This document shows positions 1 to 12,011 of a stretch of DNA of 64,000 nucleotides, one piece after another. The DNA comes from Daldinia sp. FL1419. Taxonomy: Eukaryota; Ascomycota; Sordariomycetes; Xylariales; Hypoxylaceae. The stretch is taken from contig MU623374.1 in the NCBI GenBank assembly GCA_025201765.1, positions 124,001-188,000 on the forward strand, in the 5' to 3' direction. Each line of letters begins with the position of its first letter. The stretch's first letter is position 1. The notes beneath the pieces were generated by a model. It ran no database searches, was not told where the DNA came from, and saw nothing but the letters and a program-made list of their open reading frames with translations. A program made the translations under genes and the position numbers.

Positions 1-655
1 GATTCCCAACGCCATGAGGACTGATTTTTCGGACGGCAAAGTAGTCTTATTTTGTTAACCTCGTATACAGAGAAATTGCAGCTTTTGTTATTTAATAGTT
101 TGATGTGGGCGCAGGTCCCATTATTACGAATTTTGACTTATTATACATGAACTTCAAGTTCTTCATAGTCATGAAATCTCCTTTTTTTCACGATATGCAA
201 AGCTTCAGGCCAGAGAGCCAGGAACGTGAGCAATCTAATAAATACGTATATACAGAATCATTTAAACGTGAAAAAGTATACTAATAAGCATACGAGCGTA
301 CGTATCTACTTATGTATAGTACAATACCAGCCCGTCATCTCAAGCCTGGATCCCGACCCCGAGAAAAGATCCAATAGACAAGCCGCCCAAGCGGTGAATA
401 ATTCGCATAAAACCATGCGTACATGAGAAATAATGCATTAAGGATTTCCACCCTCCCCATACTAACCGGGTGGGGACCGTAAGGCCTGCCGATGTTCTAG
501 ATATCAGATGGAAGGTCATGAATTAATGTAGATCCACCGAGATCTGTCGTCCCCCGTATAATTTGATACTTTCTACCCCGGTCGTATCGTTTCCCGAGAT
601 TAATAATAAGTCGTTTCGTTATCGTTCATCTACCCTAAAGCACTCTCGGGGCACT
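1..655. other. intergenic, no gene seen
   Basis: No convincing coding region. The single 66-codon open frame at 226-426 has no recognisable domain. The last part is probably the 3' UTR of the syntaxin gene, which ends at 656 on the minus strand. Confidence 0.6.
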
Positions 656-1769
656 TTAACCGTTGTTATTGTTATTGTTGTTGTTGTTGCCGTTGTTATT
701 ACCCAACAATCCGAGGCTATGCGCCACGCCTAGACCAACACCGAGGGCGATGGCGATAATGAGAATAACAACGACGAGACACCACCACTTTAACTTTCTA
801 CGGTTTCGCGCGTGGACGATTCCTTTCTGTACGTGGGTGTTGCCTTCGTCGATATATTTGGTTGTGTTCTCGGCATTGTTAACTGCTTCGTTTACCGCAT
901 TATCTTGTACTTCCACTAATATAGCAAGATCTTGGAACATGTTTGCGAGTTCAATGAGAGTTCGCTCGATGCGCTGGAGCTCGTTGTGGCGCGCGCGCAC
1001 TGCGCCGAGAACTGACGACGCTTGACCGGCACGGTTGGAGCGGAGCTATATCTTGCGTCAGCATCATTCATATTGAGAATTACTTGCTCCCTTCTGGCGG
1101 TAAAAGGAAGAAAGAAAAAAACCACAAGAGGAAAACATACCGCTGTTTGGAAGACACCCTCGTTACCCCAATCGGCATCGGCCGCATTGCGAACCTCTTC
1201 CTCGGTAGCGTCGGGATTGACGATGCGGTATTGACGAGCAATCTGCTCGCGGTACCGTTGACTGTAGGCGTTCTCTTCTTTTTGGTAACCACTTAACTCG
1301 CGCTCAAACTCGGATTTAATGGTTGCGACCTGCCGCTCTTTCATATCGCGGGTGGCGCTGTTGGCCGGGGATTTGTTTGCATCGTTGGCTAAGAATTTTA
1401 ATTGATCCCGGATACCGATGTTTAAAGTCTGCGTGTCGGCGACGATACGTTCAAGCTGCTGCGAAGCTGCACCGCCGTCGCCTTCGGCTAACGCGCGCTG
1501 GTGTAGAGAAGCAATCGTTTGAACATTGTTCGCAAGTGTACCAATTTCATTGCGCAGGAATTGGATCCTGTTGAGGAAGTCCTGCTGCGAAAGGGTATCT
1601 GAGGCCGGCTGCTGTGGGTAGCTTTGCAGCTCATGCTCCTAAATATCAGTCAGACAACCATCGATAGACTAAACCAGCCCTGCTAGTTGCAGAATTGCCT
1701 TACCTGATAGCCTTGCTCGGCTAAGGAGCCGTCTTGATATGGGTTGTTTTGATATTGACCGTAAGACAT
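656..1769 (-). CDS. SSO1: plasma-membrane syntaxin (Qa-SNARE, Sso1/Sso2 type)
   Basis: Three exons: 1769-1704, 1638-1141 and 1045-656, giving 317 aa; introns of 65 and 95 nt are GT..AG and the frame closes. Seen: an N-terminal helical region (about residues 30-155, Habc type), the linker RAGQASSVLGAVRARHNELQ, a SNARE helix (about 205-266) with Gln236 in the expected zero-layer position, then basic residues ARNRRKLKWW and one C-terminal membrane helix (about 276-298). Known for the family: it forms the exocytic t-SNARE with Sec9 and binds the vesicle SNARE Snc at the plasma membrane. The start at 1769 is chosen because MSYGQYQNNPYQ matches fungal SSO N-termini and the upstream frame is not coding-like. 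Odd: a lumenal/extracellular tail of about 15 residues, almost all Asn, follows the membrane helix, where family members normally have a few residues. Confidence 0.92.
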
Positions 1770-2533
1770 GTTGACTGCTAGGTTGTCGCCCTTATGACAT
1801 CCAAAAAGTCCGGTATTTCTAGGACCTTAGAATAGATGATGAAGGGAGAAGCAGTGGAATGTTCGGATGTGATGATATAGTGTGACGTGATGCGACGTGA
1901 AATGAGAAGAATGAGGAGCGGGAAATTAGAATGTTGGAGAGGGGACGAGAGTTGATTGATGAATGATTTCAGGGAACTTGGGAATTGAATCAATTTTACA
2001 GCTTCTTCACTTCTTTCGCCTGCATACGCTTCAATATGAATATGGGGCTGGGGGGACGGCGGATGATTTCCCTGCTGACCGTAGTGACGTCTGGTTATAT
2101 TTTTTTTTTTTTTTCCCAGGGTCTTTCCGCTCCAATCACTGTTTCCCGGTCGGATTGTTGGTTGCCTATCGGCGGAGACGAGTAAGGTAGTAGAGTAGTA
2201 GTACAATATAGTAATTTGTATCGCTGGAGGGGGAAAATAAAATAAAATAAGAATTCGTAAAACAACAAAGCACAACTGGAACTCGAAAGAAGTTAAACGA
2301 GGAAGACCGCCAAAATTTGGCTCAAACTTGTCTTTTCTTCTATTCGAAGACTAATCTGCAAACCAGTCTTTAAAACCAATCATGCCTGTCAGACTGATCA
2401 GTTACTCGCAAATTGTTCTATGTATGTGTGTGGTATGGATGCAAGGTAGTTTGAGCTGTGATTGTGATGATCCATGGGCAAGGGTGGCTTGGACGAAAAT
2501 CGACGTTTGCCAAGATGAGAGTTTTGGCGGGAG

Positions 2534-2797
2534 CCTGGCAAGTGGGTGACAAAAAAATTTACATACTTTGAATCTCCTTAACATATACTTCAACTTTAAA
2601 GAAGTATTTTACAGCACCTAATACTTGAATTTAGTTTTGAAATTATATGCTTAATATTAAAAAGTTAGAAATACTTTTATGATTTTCTTTCAATATTCTA
2701 TGTTCAGTTTGGTGTTGAAATTAATAATAAGTATAGATGTAAGTGTTAGTGGAATGAGTAGGAGTCTGCAAATTAATTTGTCACCCACTTGCCTGGA
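2534..2797. mobile_element. MITE-like element with 15-bp TIRs
   Basis: CAAGTGGGTGACAAA at 2539-2553 is repeated as its reverse complement ending at 2792, and similarity continues imperfectly for about 10 nt inward. CCTGG flanks both ends (2534-2538 and 2793-2797) and may be a 5-bp target duplication. The 254-bp interior is AT-rich and has no coding capacity. The family is unknown. Confidence 0.55.
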
Positions 2798-3052
2798 AGG
2801 TAAAGGGACGACGCTATGTAAGTGCGCTAACCTTAGATACTCACATGTACAGATGTAACCAAGAGGTATACCAAAAGAACCCCTCTCATATGAATGTAAA
2901 ATTTTATCAATTGTACAAATGCATTACTGCAGTTTTAAAGCAAATACAACCCTGTTATAAGCTACTTCCAAGATAAGAAAGTACCTAATAAGTATGGCAG
3001 ATGTAGGAAGCCAGTGGCAAGAACGGAACGTGGGTCATTTAAGTACAGTAGC

Positions 3053-3650
3053 TTTAACTATACAACAAAATTTTCATAATTATATAACCTATCCACTTTC
3101 TATATAAATTGGTAATCCAACCATCATATATTTAATTTGTATGGAATTTAGTTTATCCCCTAATTAAAAACGGAAAAAATAGAAAATTACCCAGTTGCAT
3201 TTTTATTTAGGGCAAATTTCAGGGCATATAGCATTTTTCCTAGCCTGAATTTCAAACACCCGTAATGCCCTTGCTATATTAAAATTGGTGGCCTAATTAA
3301 TTTAACCAATTTAACCAATTAAATGTGTATGATTAGAATTTGTATTACTATAATTAAATAAATGTATGGTTAAGAGGAGTAGTTAAGAGGAATGGCTGAG
3401 AAGAGTGGCTAAGAGGAATAGCTAAGAGGAGTGGCTGAGAGGAATAGCTGAGAGGAGTGGCTAAAAAGTTATTTAAATTTTTGTAAAATAATTAAATTTA
3501 TTAAATTTATTAATATAACCAGGCAAAATTCTGATTTAATTAAAGGTTGGATTAAACCCCATATAAATTAGGTGTGTAGTGGTCGGACCACCAACTTATG
3601 TGGAAAGTGGATGGGTTATATGGTTATGAAAGTTTTGTTATGTAGTTAAA
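3053..3650. mobile_element. long inverted-repeat element, RIP-like decay
   Basis: The left arm starts at 3053 (TTTAACTATACAACAAAA) and runs to about 3200. Its reverse complement runs from 3650 (TTTAACTACATAACAAAA when read backwards) to about 3500. The arms align for well over 100 nt; in the outer 70 nt, which I compared base by base, nearly all mismatches are C/T or G/A. This is what repeat-induced point mutation leaves. There is no ORF inside; the centre carries the 13-bp minisatellite. Likely a non-autonomous DNA element or relic. Confidence 0.6.
3371..3461 (+). repeat. 13-bp minisatellite, about 7 copies
   Basis: Seven consecutive 13-nt units of the type TAAGAGGAGTGGC / TGAGAGGAATAGC, followed by a partial unit. 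Unit variants differ mainly by A/G changes. It lies inside the inverted-repeat element at 3053-3650. Confidence 0.8.
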
Positions 3651-4779
3651 AATACCAATTTAAGTAAGTCTTATAAGGTAGTACATACATTCCTTATGTA
3701 CAGCCATACCTACCTACATATACATGCATGACCCTAAAATAGCACAGCCCTGCTGCTTCTGAGTGCTAGGTCACGTCAGCGTCCAAGGCTGTCCAAGGCT
3801 GTAAATTCTTAATTTCCCATCTCGTCATAGTTTCTCATCTAGGTGACCTAAAGCTACCTATAAATTAGGTACTTAAACTGGTAGCCTGAAGCGTATATAT
3901 CGCAGCCTTAGCCGCAACAATGCGGCCAAGCCGAGATTGTCGGGATATGTAGCTATCTACCTACATACCTACCTAGCTAAAGGATTCTACGATGCGGTTC
4001 GCTTAAGGTTTAGAACACTTTCCTTGTCTTCTATACGACTATTTCTAGAATAGGATTATAAGATTCTCTTGAAACCATGATAAAAGAGTTGCCTAGAAGT
4101 TATGACCATTCTAGAACATCTCCTATAATAAATTTTATTATTGTGAGCCTAACCACGCAGGGTGAAATCAAAGTTACATATCCGCTCTGAATCTACGCAG
4201 GTATGGTTTGAAAAGAGTTTTGCTTGAAATTTGACTTCATATTCGTTTTCCTGCTCATAGCTACCTGCTGGGTACCTAGGTATATATTACAAACTCGGTT
4301 ATAGAACCATTTGCCATTCCATTCCTTCTAGTTGTATGGATCGTGCAAAGTTGTCATAGACATGATTTCCTCGCTCCATAAAGGGTGTTTCCGAACCACT
4401 AGTATCTGTCTCTAGTAAATCGGTTTAATACCATCCCAAGGGAAACCATTCGTCTTCATAGAGGGCACTACATTAGCCCAGATCCAGATTGGCAGCAACA
4501 AAAGGACACCGCTGGGAGATGAATAAAATTCCGCTGAGCTTTCACCGGATGGATCGATATCTCGCAAGGGAGTTATTTGTCTTTGAGTGGGCACGTCTTT
4601 TGGCAGGCCACTATGCTGATGAAGCGCTAGGAGGCGCTTACGTGCTCGTATGGAGGTTTGCGTGGATCCGGACAGAAACGCATGGCTCTTCATGGTGCCA
4701 TGTATTCCTGTGACGTACGAATGAGACACATGGGACAACGATGCCATAAGATACGATTTGAGAGCTGGGTATATCAACT

Positions 4780-5792
4780 TCAAAGGTAGTCTTTCTTGCG
4801 GCTGGTCCTCGTATATTGATTTAGATGCCACTCGACATCGCCATCCTTGTTCTCTAGAGTGCCACTCCGGATTTCGAATACCTTCATCGTCATCCGAGGC
4901 CCAACTTCAGACAATTCTACGCTATCGTATCCAGTTCTAACGAAAACGTGGTGCCGTACTTCTATCGCATCTTCAATGTTCTTGAATGTGACCACTCGAC
5001 TTCCAAGCTTAGCTTTGCTCGTTAGGGGCTCACGTGGTGGAAATATATGCTTTAAGATTTTGACCACCCTTGCGCCGAGACGAGAAGTAAAGCCTATCAT
5101 TTCAGGTCAGTCATGGCTGATAAACGTTGGGTATGTATGGAACTTACCGTCAAATATCAAGTGGGGGTATGATTCGCTAACGGTTCCTCGGATACTATTA
5201 GGGATATCATGGCGCAACACGACATTGTGCAAAGAGAACGATATGGTTGGCCCATGGGGAAAGTGTGATAATGTCAATGCGGTAGGGACACCACGGTGCT
5301 CATGAAGAAGGACTAGATCGCTTAGGCCACTGCTTTGCGCCGATCGAACGAGGTCTGGGAGGATCAAGTTGCCACGATTCAGTCGTATAGCAGTTGGAAG
5401 AAGCAAGCGAATTTCTTTGGCGAATGCTGATAGACGGGCAGAGGGATCTCTTGATGTAGTAACGAGAACTCTAGGGTCAACTATCCCAGAAAGTTGGGAG
5501 TATTCATCATCAAGATCTAACTCTTCATTGGTACTTCTGTCTGGTCTAGATTCGTCAAACTGATAGTCTTTTCTCAATTCCTTGTCGTTGGCGATGGACG
5601 GGTCTAAAGGTCTGCCGGTCGCTAAAGATGCCCTAAGCTTGGCCCTCTTCTCACTTATCTCGGAATCGCGGAGTAGAAGAGCTCTTCTATAGAGGTAGTC
5701 GCGCCGTTGTCGAGCTTGTTTGCGCTGCGGGTTAGAATTGTGTTAGTGGGTTTTGCGCATCTAGCATCTATCGGAGATGAACATACAATCAT
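4780..5792 (-). CDS. IMP4: U3 snoRNP protein IMP4 (Brix domain)
   Basis: Three exons: 5792-5787, 5724-5148 and 5093-4780, giving 298 aa, close to the usual about 290. The first coding exon is only ATG ATT, followed by GTATGT; joining to CGCAAACAAGCTCG gives the typical IMP4 N-terminus MIRKQARQRRDYLYRR. Brix-domain landmarks: DPRVLVTTSRDPSARL, FAKEIRLLLP, RLNRGN, LVLLHEHRGVPTALTLSHFP, GPTISFSLHNVVLRHDI and, after the second intron, RVVKILKHIFPP and GPRMTMKVFEIRSG. Known for the family: with Imp3 and Mpp10 it helps U3 snoRNA pair with pre-rRNA in the nucleolar 90S processome, for 18S rRNA maturation. The upstream neighbour UPF1 is divergent. Confidence 0.95.
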
Positions 5793-6887
5793 GATTTTCG
5801 TCCGTGGCGTACAATAACGCCGTGGAAATTTGTATATGGACCTAAGTTTTACGCAACTTTTCTTTAGATAAACAAAGTAAGAAAATATGCGTGACCTATT
5901 CGAGGATGTAATGTTAGGTAACTTTGTAAATATGAGACGTAGAGGTAGTATTTGTTTAAAATTATGGAAGTCATGGAACTTTTAGCATGTATCAATTGGA
6001 TTTTTTCTTATCGGAGCTTATCAGGCCCGGTCTTGACCCTTTGGGCACGGTATTGTACAATACCTAGTAGACAAACGTTAACAAAAGAGGTAACTAACTA
6101 CAGGTAGTTACATGTAGTAATATCCTCCATTCCGTAAATGTATTTTTCAGCCAGAAAACCTGTATTTAATTCAGAAAATTTTAGACTATAAATGGCTAGC
6201 TCCTTATATCTGGACCATCATATTAATAAAGAAAGATTTCTTGAAATGAGTCGAGTTATGTTACCTATGTAGATAGTAGTCATTAGTTAATGAATCAAGA
6301 TATGTACCTAGGTAGGTACTTTGGGGATTTAACAAAATCGGCCATTGGATTAGACGTTTTGAGGCCCACCATCCCGCCTAAGTGTACATATAGGTACATT
6401 GATTTCCGCCCGCCACAGTCAAAGGTAGCAAGCGCGAAAGTTATCGCAATCTGAGAAATCCAAAACCTCAGAATTCCACAATGTGATAGCTTCCTTCTAA
6501 TCCTCCCCCTACAACTTAAACTTCCAACTATTCCCCTGCGCCAACTTAGGGCAGTGACAAGGGGAAATTTATCTGTGATCTACGTGTCGCTACGTACTCT
6601 TTAAGGTACCTATTATCAGTAGCCTTTAAACTTTCCTTTCCTTTAATGCTTTTACCTCTCCTTCTACAAATTCCCGTCCACCTTCCACAAAACTTGTTCG
6701 CCGAGTTTCTATCCCTCCCCTTTTCTCATTTATTCTAATCACCATTCACCATGTTTCAATTCGCTATATGATATAAAACGAAGCAAGATTACATTGAGAC
6801 ATACGTGTATTAACAAACATCAGGTACAAAGAAATCGTCCTCCCCCCCCCCGAAATCCGGCTGCCCTAGCCGGCCGACGGCGCTACA
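5793..6887. other. divergent promoter region IMP4 / UPF1
   Basis: A 1.1-kb non-coding spacer between two divergent genes. It contains AT-rich DNA, one CCTAGGTAGGTACC-type palindrome near 6308, pyrimidine-rich stretches at 6480-6740 and a C-run just before the UPF1 start codon. Confidence 0.6.
6772..6778 (+). promoter_or_regulatory. possible TATA box of UPF1
   Basis: TATAAAA lies about 110 nt upstream of the UPF1 ATG. The distance fits a short 5' UTR, but there is no transcript evidence. Confidence 0.3.
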
Positions 6888-9800
6888 ATGGAAGGCGCTT
6901 TTACCCACCTGGGCAATCATCTTGTATCCGACTCTGCTGCCGCTATCAACGCTGGCGACGATGATCTTTCTACCCTTGATCCTGACGAGAGTCTACTCTA
7001 CGGAAAATATAGCGGTCGCGGCGGACTAGGTACCGCAAGGCGAAGGAACGACGACGACGATAACGAAACTGAGGCGTTCGATGATGAGGATAACGAGAGC
7101 GTGACTAGCGTCCCTGTTGGACCTATGAAGAATCTGGCCTTTAAGGTTCCAGAAGAAGACAAGAAACTACCTCCCCATGCTTGCGCGTAGGTCCACCTCA
7201 AGACAATTAAGCGAGAAGTTTACTAGATTGCTAATGCGTTGATTGCAGGTATTGCGGCATTCATTCACCTGGCTCGGTAGTCAAGTGTCTTGCCTGCAAC
7301 AAGTGGTTTTGTAGTGCTCGAGGAAATGCAAGCTCTTCGCACATTGTCAACCACTTGGTTCGTGCTCGACACAAAGAAGTACAACTCCATCCTCAATCCA
7401 CTCTTGGCGATACGACCCTCGAATGCTATAATTGTGGTACGAAGAACGTTTTTCTCCTTGGATTTATCCCTGCGAAATCAGACACTGTTGTCGTCCTGCT
7501 TTGCCGTCAGCCATGTGCTGCCACGCCCTCTTCAAAGGACATGAGTTGGGATACTTCTAGATGGCAGCCTTTGATCGAAGACCGTAGCTTCCTCCCGTGG
7601 CTTGTATCACCACCCAGCGACAACGAGCAACTCCGCGCCCGACACCTAACCCCTCCCATGATTGCCAAGTTAGAAGAGATGTGGAAAGAGAATGCTAGTG
7701 CTACCATAGCCGACTTAGAAAAGGCGGCTAGTATTGACGACGACCCATTGCCGGTTCTCCTAAAATACGAAGATCCCTATCAATACCAAAATATTTTCGG
7801 GCCGCTCGTAAAGATGGAATCTGACTACGACAAGAAATTAAAGGAGGCGCAATCAGAGGATGGCCTAGTTGTTCGATGGGACCTGGGTCTCAACACCAAG
7901 CATGTCGCTAGTTTCACGTTTCCGAAATTAGAATCCGGCGACGTTAAGCTAGCAGTAGGCGATGAGATGCGACTCAAGTACAAGGGCGAGCTTCGTCCAC
8001 CTTGGGAGGGTGTGGGATATGTGATCAAGATCCCGAACAACCAGTCTGACGAAGTTAGTCTGGAGCTGCGCAAGACGGGAAATGAGAAGTCTGTGCCTAC
8101 CGAATGCACTCATAACTTCTCAGCTGATTACGTTTGGAAGGCAACGTCTTATGACCGTATGCAAGCTGCTATGAAGACCTTTGCTGTGGATGAGATGAGT
8201 GTTTCTGGATATATTTTTCACAAGCTACTCGGCCATGAAGTTGCTGTTGCTCCCATGAAGACCAACCTGCCTAAGAAGTTCAGCGTACCGGGTCTCCCAG
8301 AGCTTAATAGTAGCCAAATTAGTGCCATCAAGAACGTCCTACTTACTCCCCTCAGTCTCATCCAAGGACCCCCTGGAACCGGCAAGACAGTCACGTCCGC
8401 AACTATCATTTATCACCTGGCGAAGATGAATAATGGCCAAGTACTCGTGTGCGCGCCGTCAAACGTGGCCGTGGATCAGCTCTGTGAGCGAATCAATCTC
8501 ACAGGACTGAAGGTGGTCCGCCTTACGGCAAAGTCTCGTGAAGACGTCGAGTCTTCCGTCAGCTTCCTCGCACTGCACGAGCAAGTGCGCATGCTTGACA
8601 CCAATCCCGATCTGATGAAACTTTCACAGCTCAAGAATGAACAAGGCGAACTTTCAAGTCAGGACGAGAAGAAATTCAAACAGTTAACTCGAGCCGCCGA
8701 GCGCGAGATCCTCAATAATGCGGACGTGGTCTGTTGTACATGCGTTGGAGCCGGAGACCCCCGTTTGGCAAAGATGAAATTCCGCAATGTCCTTATTGAT
8801 GAATCTACACAATCTGCCGAACCCGAGTGTATGATTCCTCTTGTTCTCGGTTGCAAGCAGGTCGTGCTCGTCGGTGATCATAAGCAACTCGGCCCAGTAA
8901 TAATGAATAAGAAAGCTGCCAAGGCTGGTCTAAATCAATCGCTTTTCGAGCGTCTTGTCCGACTCGGTTTCACACCTATTCGGCTTAATATCCAGTACCG
9001 GATGCACCCATGTCTTTCTGAATTCCCGTCGAACATGTTTTATGAAGGTTCTCTCCAAAATGGTGTTTCCGCCCCCAACAGGATCCGCAAGGATGTTGAC
9101 TTCCCTTGGCCGGTTGCTGAAATGCCTATGATGTTTTGGTCTAATCTGGGCAATGAGGAGATATCCGCGTCTGGTACCTCGTATCTTAACCGAACTGAAG
9201 CTTCCAACGTGGAAAAAATTGTAACGCGTTTCTTCAAAGCCGGCGTACGCCCTTCTGATATTGGCGTTATTACCCCATACGAAGGTCAGCGTAGCTATAT
9301 TGTTACTACGATGCAGAATACGGGTACTTTCAAGAAGGAGTCTTACAAGGAGGTTGAGGTTGCTTCAGTTGATGCTTTCCAGGGCCGTGAAAAGGATTTC
9401 ATCGTCCTATCCTGTGTCCGATCCAACGACAACCAAGGCATTGGATTTCTTTCTGACCCCCGCCGAATGAATGTCGCCCTTACCCGTGCCAAGTACGGAC
9501 TTGTTATTATCGGAAATCCGAAGGTTTTGTCCAAACACGAGCTTTGGCACCACCTTTTAGTACACTTTAAGGAGCGTAAATGTCTTGTCGAGGGACCTTT
9601 GACTAATTTACAAACATCGCTGCTTCAATTTAGTCGGCCCAAGAACACTTATCGCCCCCGTCCTCAGCAAGGTTCACTCGTTTCTAGTGGATATTCCAAT
9701 GGTCGTTCGGCTGGATTCAATGGCCACAACGCTGGTCAGGATTTCGAGTCTAGTTCAATGCTTTCTTATATTCCTGATGACACGTCTAGTCTTCATAGCT

Positions 9801-10231
9801 CCGCTCTTGGTGGTGCCGGGCTTGGCAATACTGCTTTTCCAACCATGTTTTCTAACTTTAATTCTGAACAATGGCCTGGTCTTCCAGGATTCAATGCGAC
9901 GCCAGGTGGCCGCGTAGGAAGTAAGAGCAGGGGTCGAGGAACGGAGAGTATTGCTGGTGAAAGCGTCGCTACCTCAGAATACACCGATGGCACTGCCAGC
10001 GTTATCGGCAGTAAAGGTGTAGGGCAGGGTGGCGCTAGTCTTGGGGCCGGGCTTCCCGACGCACTTCGTTCCCGGCCTACATCCTACACCCAGAGCGATC
10101 GGCTGAAGCAGCACGTCACAGAAAGCTCCAGCTACCCTGCTTATGCAAACGGCTTCCGCCGCCGATATGACGACGACGAGAAGTCGGTCAGTACCGCCTT
10201 TGCTAGTCAAATTGGCGGTGGTTTCGAGTGA
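6888..10231 (+). CDS. UPF1: UPF1/NAM7 RNA helicase, nonsense-mediated decay
   Basis: Two exons, 6888-7186 and 7249-10231 (62-nt intron with GCTAAT branch site), giving 1093 aa. The Cys/His-rich UPF2-binding domain begins right at the splice (HAC-A-YCGIH) and includes the KCLACNKWFC and LECYNCGTKN knuckles. SF1 helicase motifs: Walker A GPPGTGKT (473-480), DEST (about 617-620), VLVGDHKQLGPVI, QYRMHPCLSEFPSNMFYEG, VDAFQGREKDFIVLSCVRS and RRMNVALTRAKYGLVIIG. The N-terminus is acidic; the C-terminal about 170 residues are Gly/Ser-rich with scattered SQ-type sites. Known for the family: an ATP-dependent 5'-3' RNA helicase that acts with UPF2/UPF3 on terminating ribosomes. The start is the first ATG after a C-run; MEGAFTHLGNHLVSDSA is typical of fungal UPF1. 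Confidence 0.97.
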
Positions 10232-12011
10232 TTTGCCTACGGTAAACGGATAAAAACACCATTGTTTGGACGAGAGCAGGTATGCCTAATAGGCGAACAG
10301 TCTTGGTACTGTACAGCTCTAGACGCTGAACTAGCAGTCATTCCAACGTGAGTTCTACGCCGGGACAAGTTGTGCCCCGGCACATGACAACCCGCAAACC
10401 TTGGAGCCCCCTGCCCTTCTGGAGTTGCTACTCGCAGCTGATCTGACAGAAGCAACTGAGCTTAAGCTATCGCCAACGGGCGGCCCTATCGGGAGTCCAT
10501 CTATGGACACCAGGATATGAGTTATTTAGCTCACGGTTTTTGGTCCGACGGCGGAGGAGATAGCGGTCGCGCGGCGAATCAGTCGTGGCAATTACTAATG
10601 ACCGCTGCGAGGTTTGACGCTGAAGATTAGGACGGCCATCACCAGCGAGAGAGCAAGCGGTGTTGATAATACTCCACAGCCAGGGACCGCCCTAAATCCG
10701 GGTCAAACCTTTGAGCGTGAGAACTACTCCGTTCAATAGGGCCCTGCTGTGACCGCGTCGGCTCCGGCATTCCATAAGTCACTGAAGCTCGCTGCATTTG
10801 ATTGATAACTTGAGTAGATGTTGCCCGTTAATATAATACACGTTCGTTTACCTAGACTTCGATATATTTTTTTCTTTTTCACATATCGTATGAATCGTAC
10901 ATAGGTATTCAGATGTTTACAATTGTGTTGCAGAACCTAACTACTAAAAACCGAGTGTAACTAACCCAATATTCCTTAAAATTCCAACAACTTGGTTGAT
11001 ATAACCTTGGAAAGTATGCAAGGAGTGGCCCGCATCCCCGAATATTACCTTATGAATGTACTTGACCAATTCAGAAGGTTGGTCAATATATGCGGTTGTA
11101 ATTAATTGTAATTTTAGAATTGTGATAATGGCAGTAGTTGTCTAAATTGTTAATCGCCATGATGCACCTGTTATTTTATAACAGAAAGTCTATCAAGCAC
11201 CTAAAATTAATAGCATGCCTCTGATTTCTCGCAGGGAAAGTTCACTAACCTAAGCTAGTGTATCATTAATATTTGCTAAGAGCCAATTCCTTTGAAACTT
11301 GTATAAGATTATGCGACCTATTATAGAACCCAATAAAAGGTTGACCTTCTTATAGGTAGATGATAGTGCCTAGATGCTACACCTAGTTCCAGCTATAACA
11401 ACCAACAACCATCAAACCCATAGACGCATCCCCCCATGTACTAAGTTTAGGTGCATGATTCTACTGCGGGTTGGGCGTCCAAGCTTATACGTATATAGGT
11501 ACTTAAGCAGTTACTTAATTAAAGCTAGCAAATACCTACCTGCATAAGGTACCGCACAAGCTCATTATTTGTACCCGTCGTTGACGCATCCATACATGGC
11601 CTACGACGTAAACTGCGCCCTCTTAAGTTTCAGCATCAACTCCGCCTTCTTTCTCAAGACACGCAATCATTAACCCTTTTACAACATTTTCACCTTTTCA
11701 GAAAATTCCGTATCTAAAAGGGATATAACTAGCACATATTACCTATCGATTCTAGCAGTAAGCCATATTTAAGCTATCCCTATCCCTGCATCGTTTTTGC
11801 ATATAGATACCTACCTTAGTATGTACCTAGGTTAGGTACCTGCCTACCTATTTCCCCAAGATACCTTGATCAATAAGTTGATTTGATTGAATCCCAACTC
11901 TCTTAGCTCATGTCTTACAAAACTTTCAAACACACTTCCTAATAAGTCCAAAACAAGCAATTACAATCAGGATAAGCTTCCCAAAACGAACCGTCCCGAA
12001 ACATAACTACT
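10232..12011. other. intergenic, no gene seen
   Basis: 1.8 kb without a supported gene. 10232-10800 has a higher GC content than the rest and could be UPF1 3' UTR or an unrecognised non-coding RNA. 10850-12000 is AT-rich with CCTAGG/GGTACC-type palindromes (for example 11820-11850) and pyrimidine-rich promoter-like sequence before 12012. Confidence 0.5.

Larger units (their letters stand above)
1770..4779. other. AT-rich gene-poor island
   Basis: A 3-kb spacer between the starts of two minus-strand genes. 1770-2600 is the syntaxin promoter/5' UTR with a poly-T run near 2100. 2534-3650 is strongly AT-rich and holds two inverted-repeat elements and a minisatellite, listed separately. 3650-4779 has only short tandem bits (for example an 11-bp duplication near 3780) and the 3' side of IMP4. 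No coding region is supported. Confidence 0.7.

Noticed and set aside
1778..2275. 165-codon minus-strand ORF upstream of syntaxin
   Set aside because: It has low-complexity translation (Lys runs from a T tract) and no domain, and lies in the promoter/5' UTR of SSO1.
4412..4831. 139-codon minus-strand ORF downstream of IMP4
   Set aside because: It overlaps the end of IMP4 in another frame, has no domain, and most likely covers the 3' UTR.
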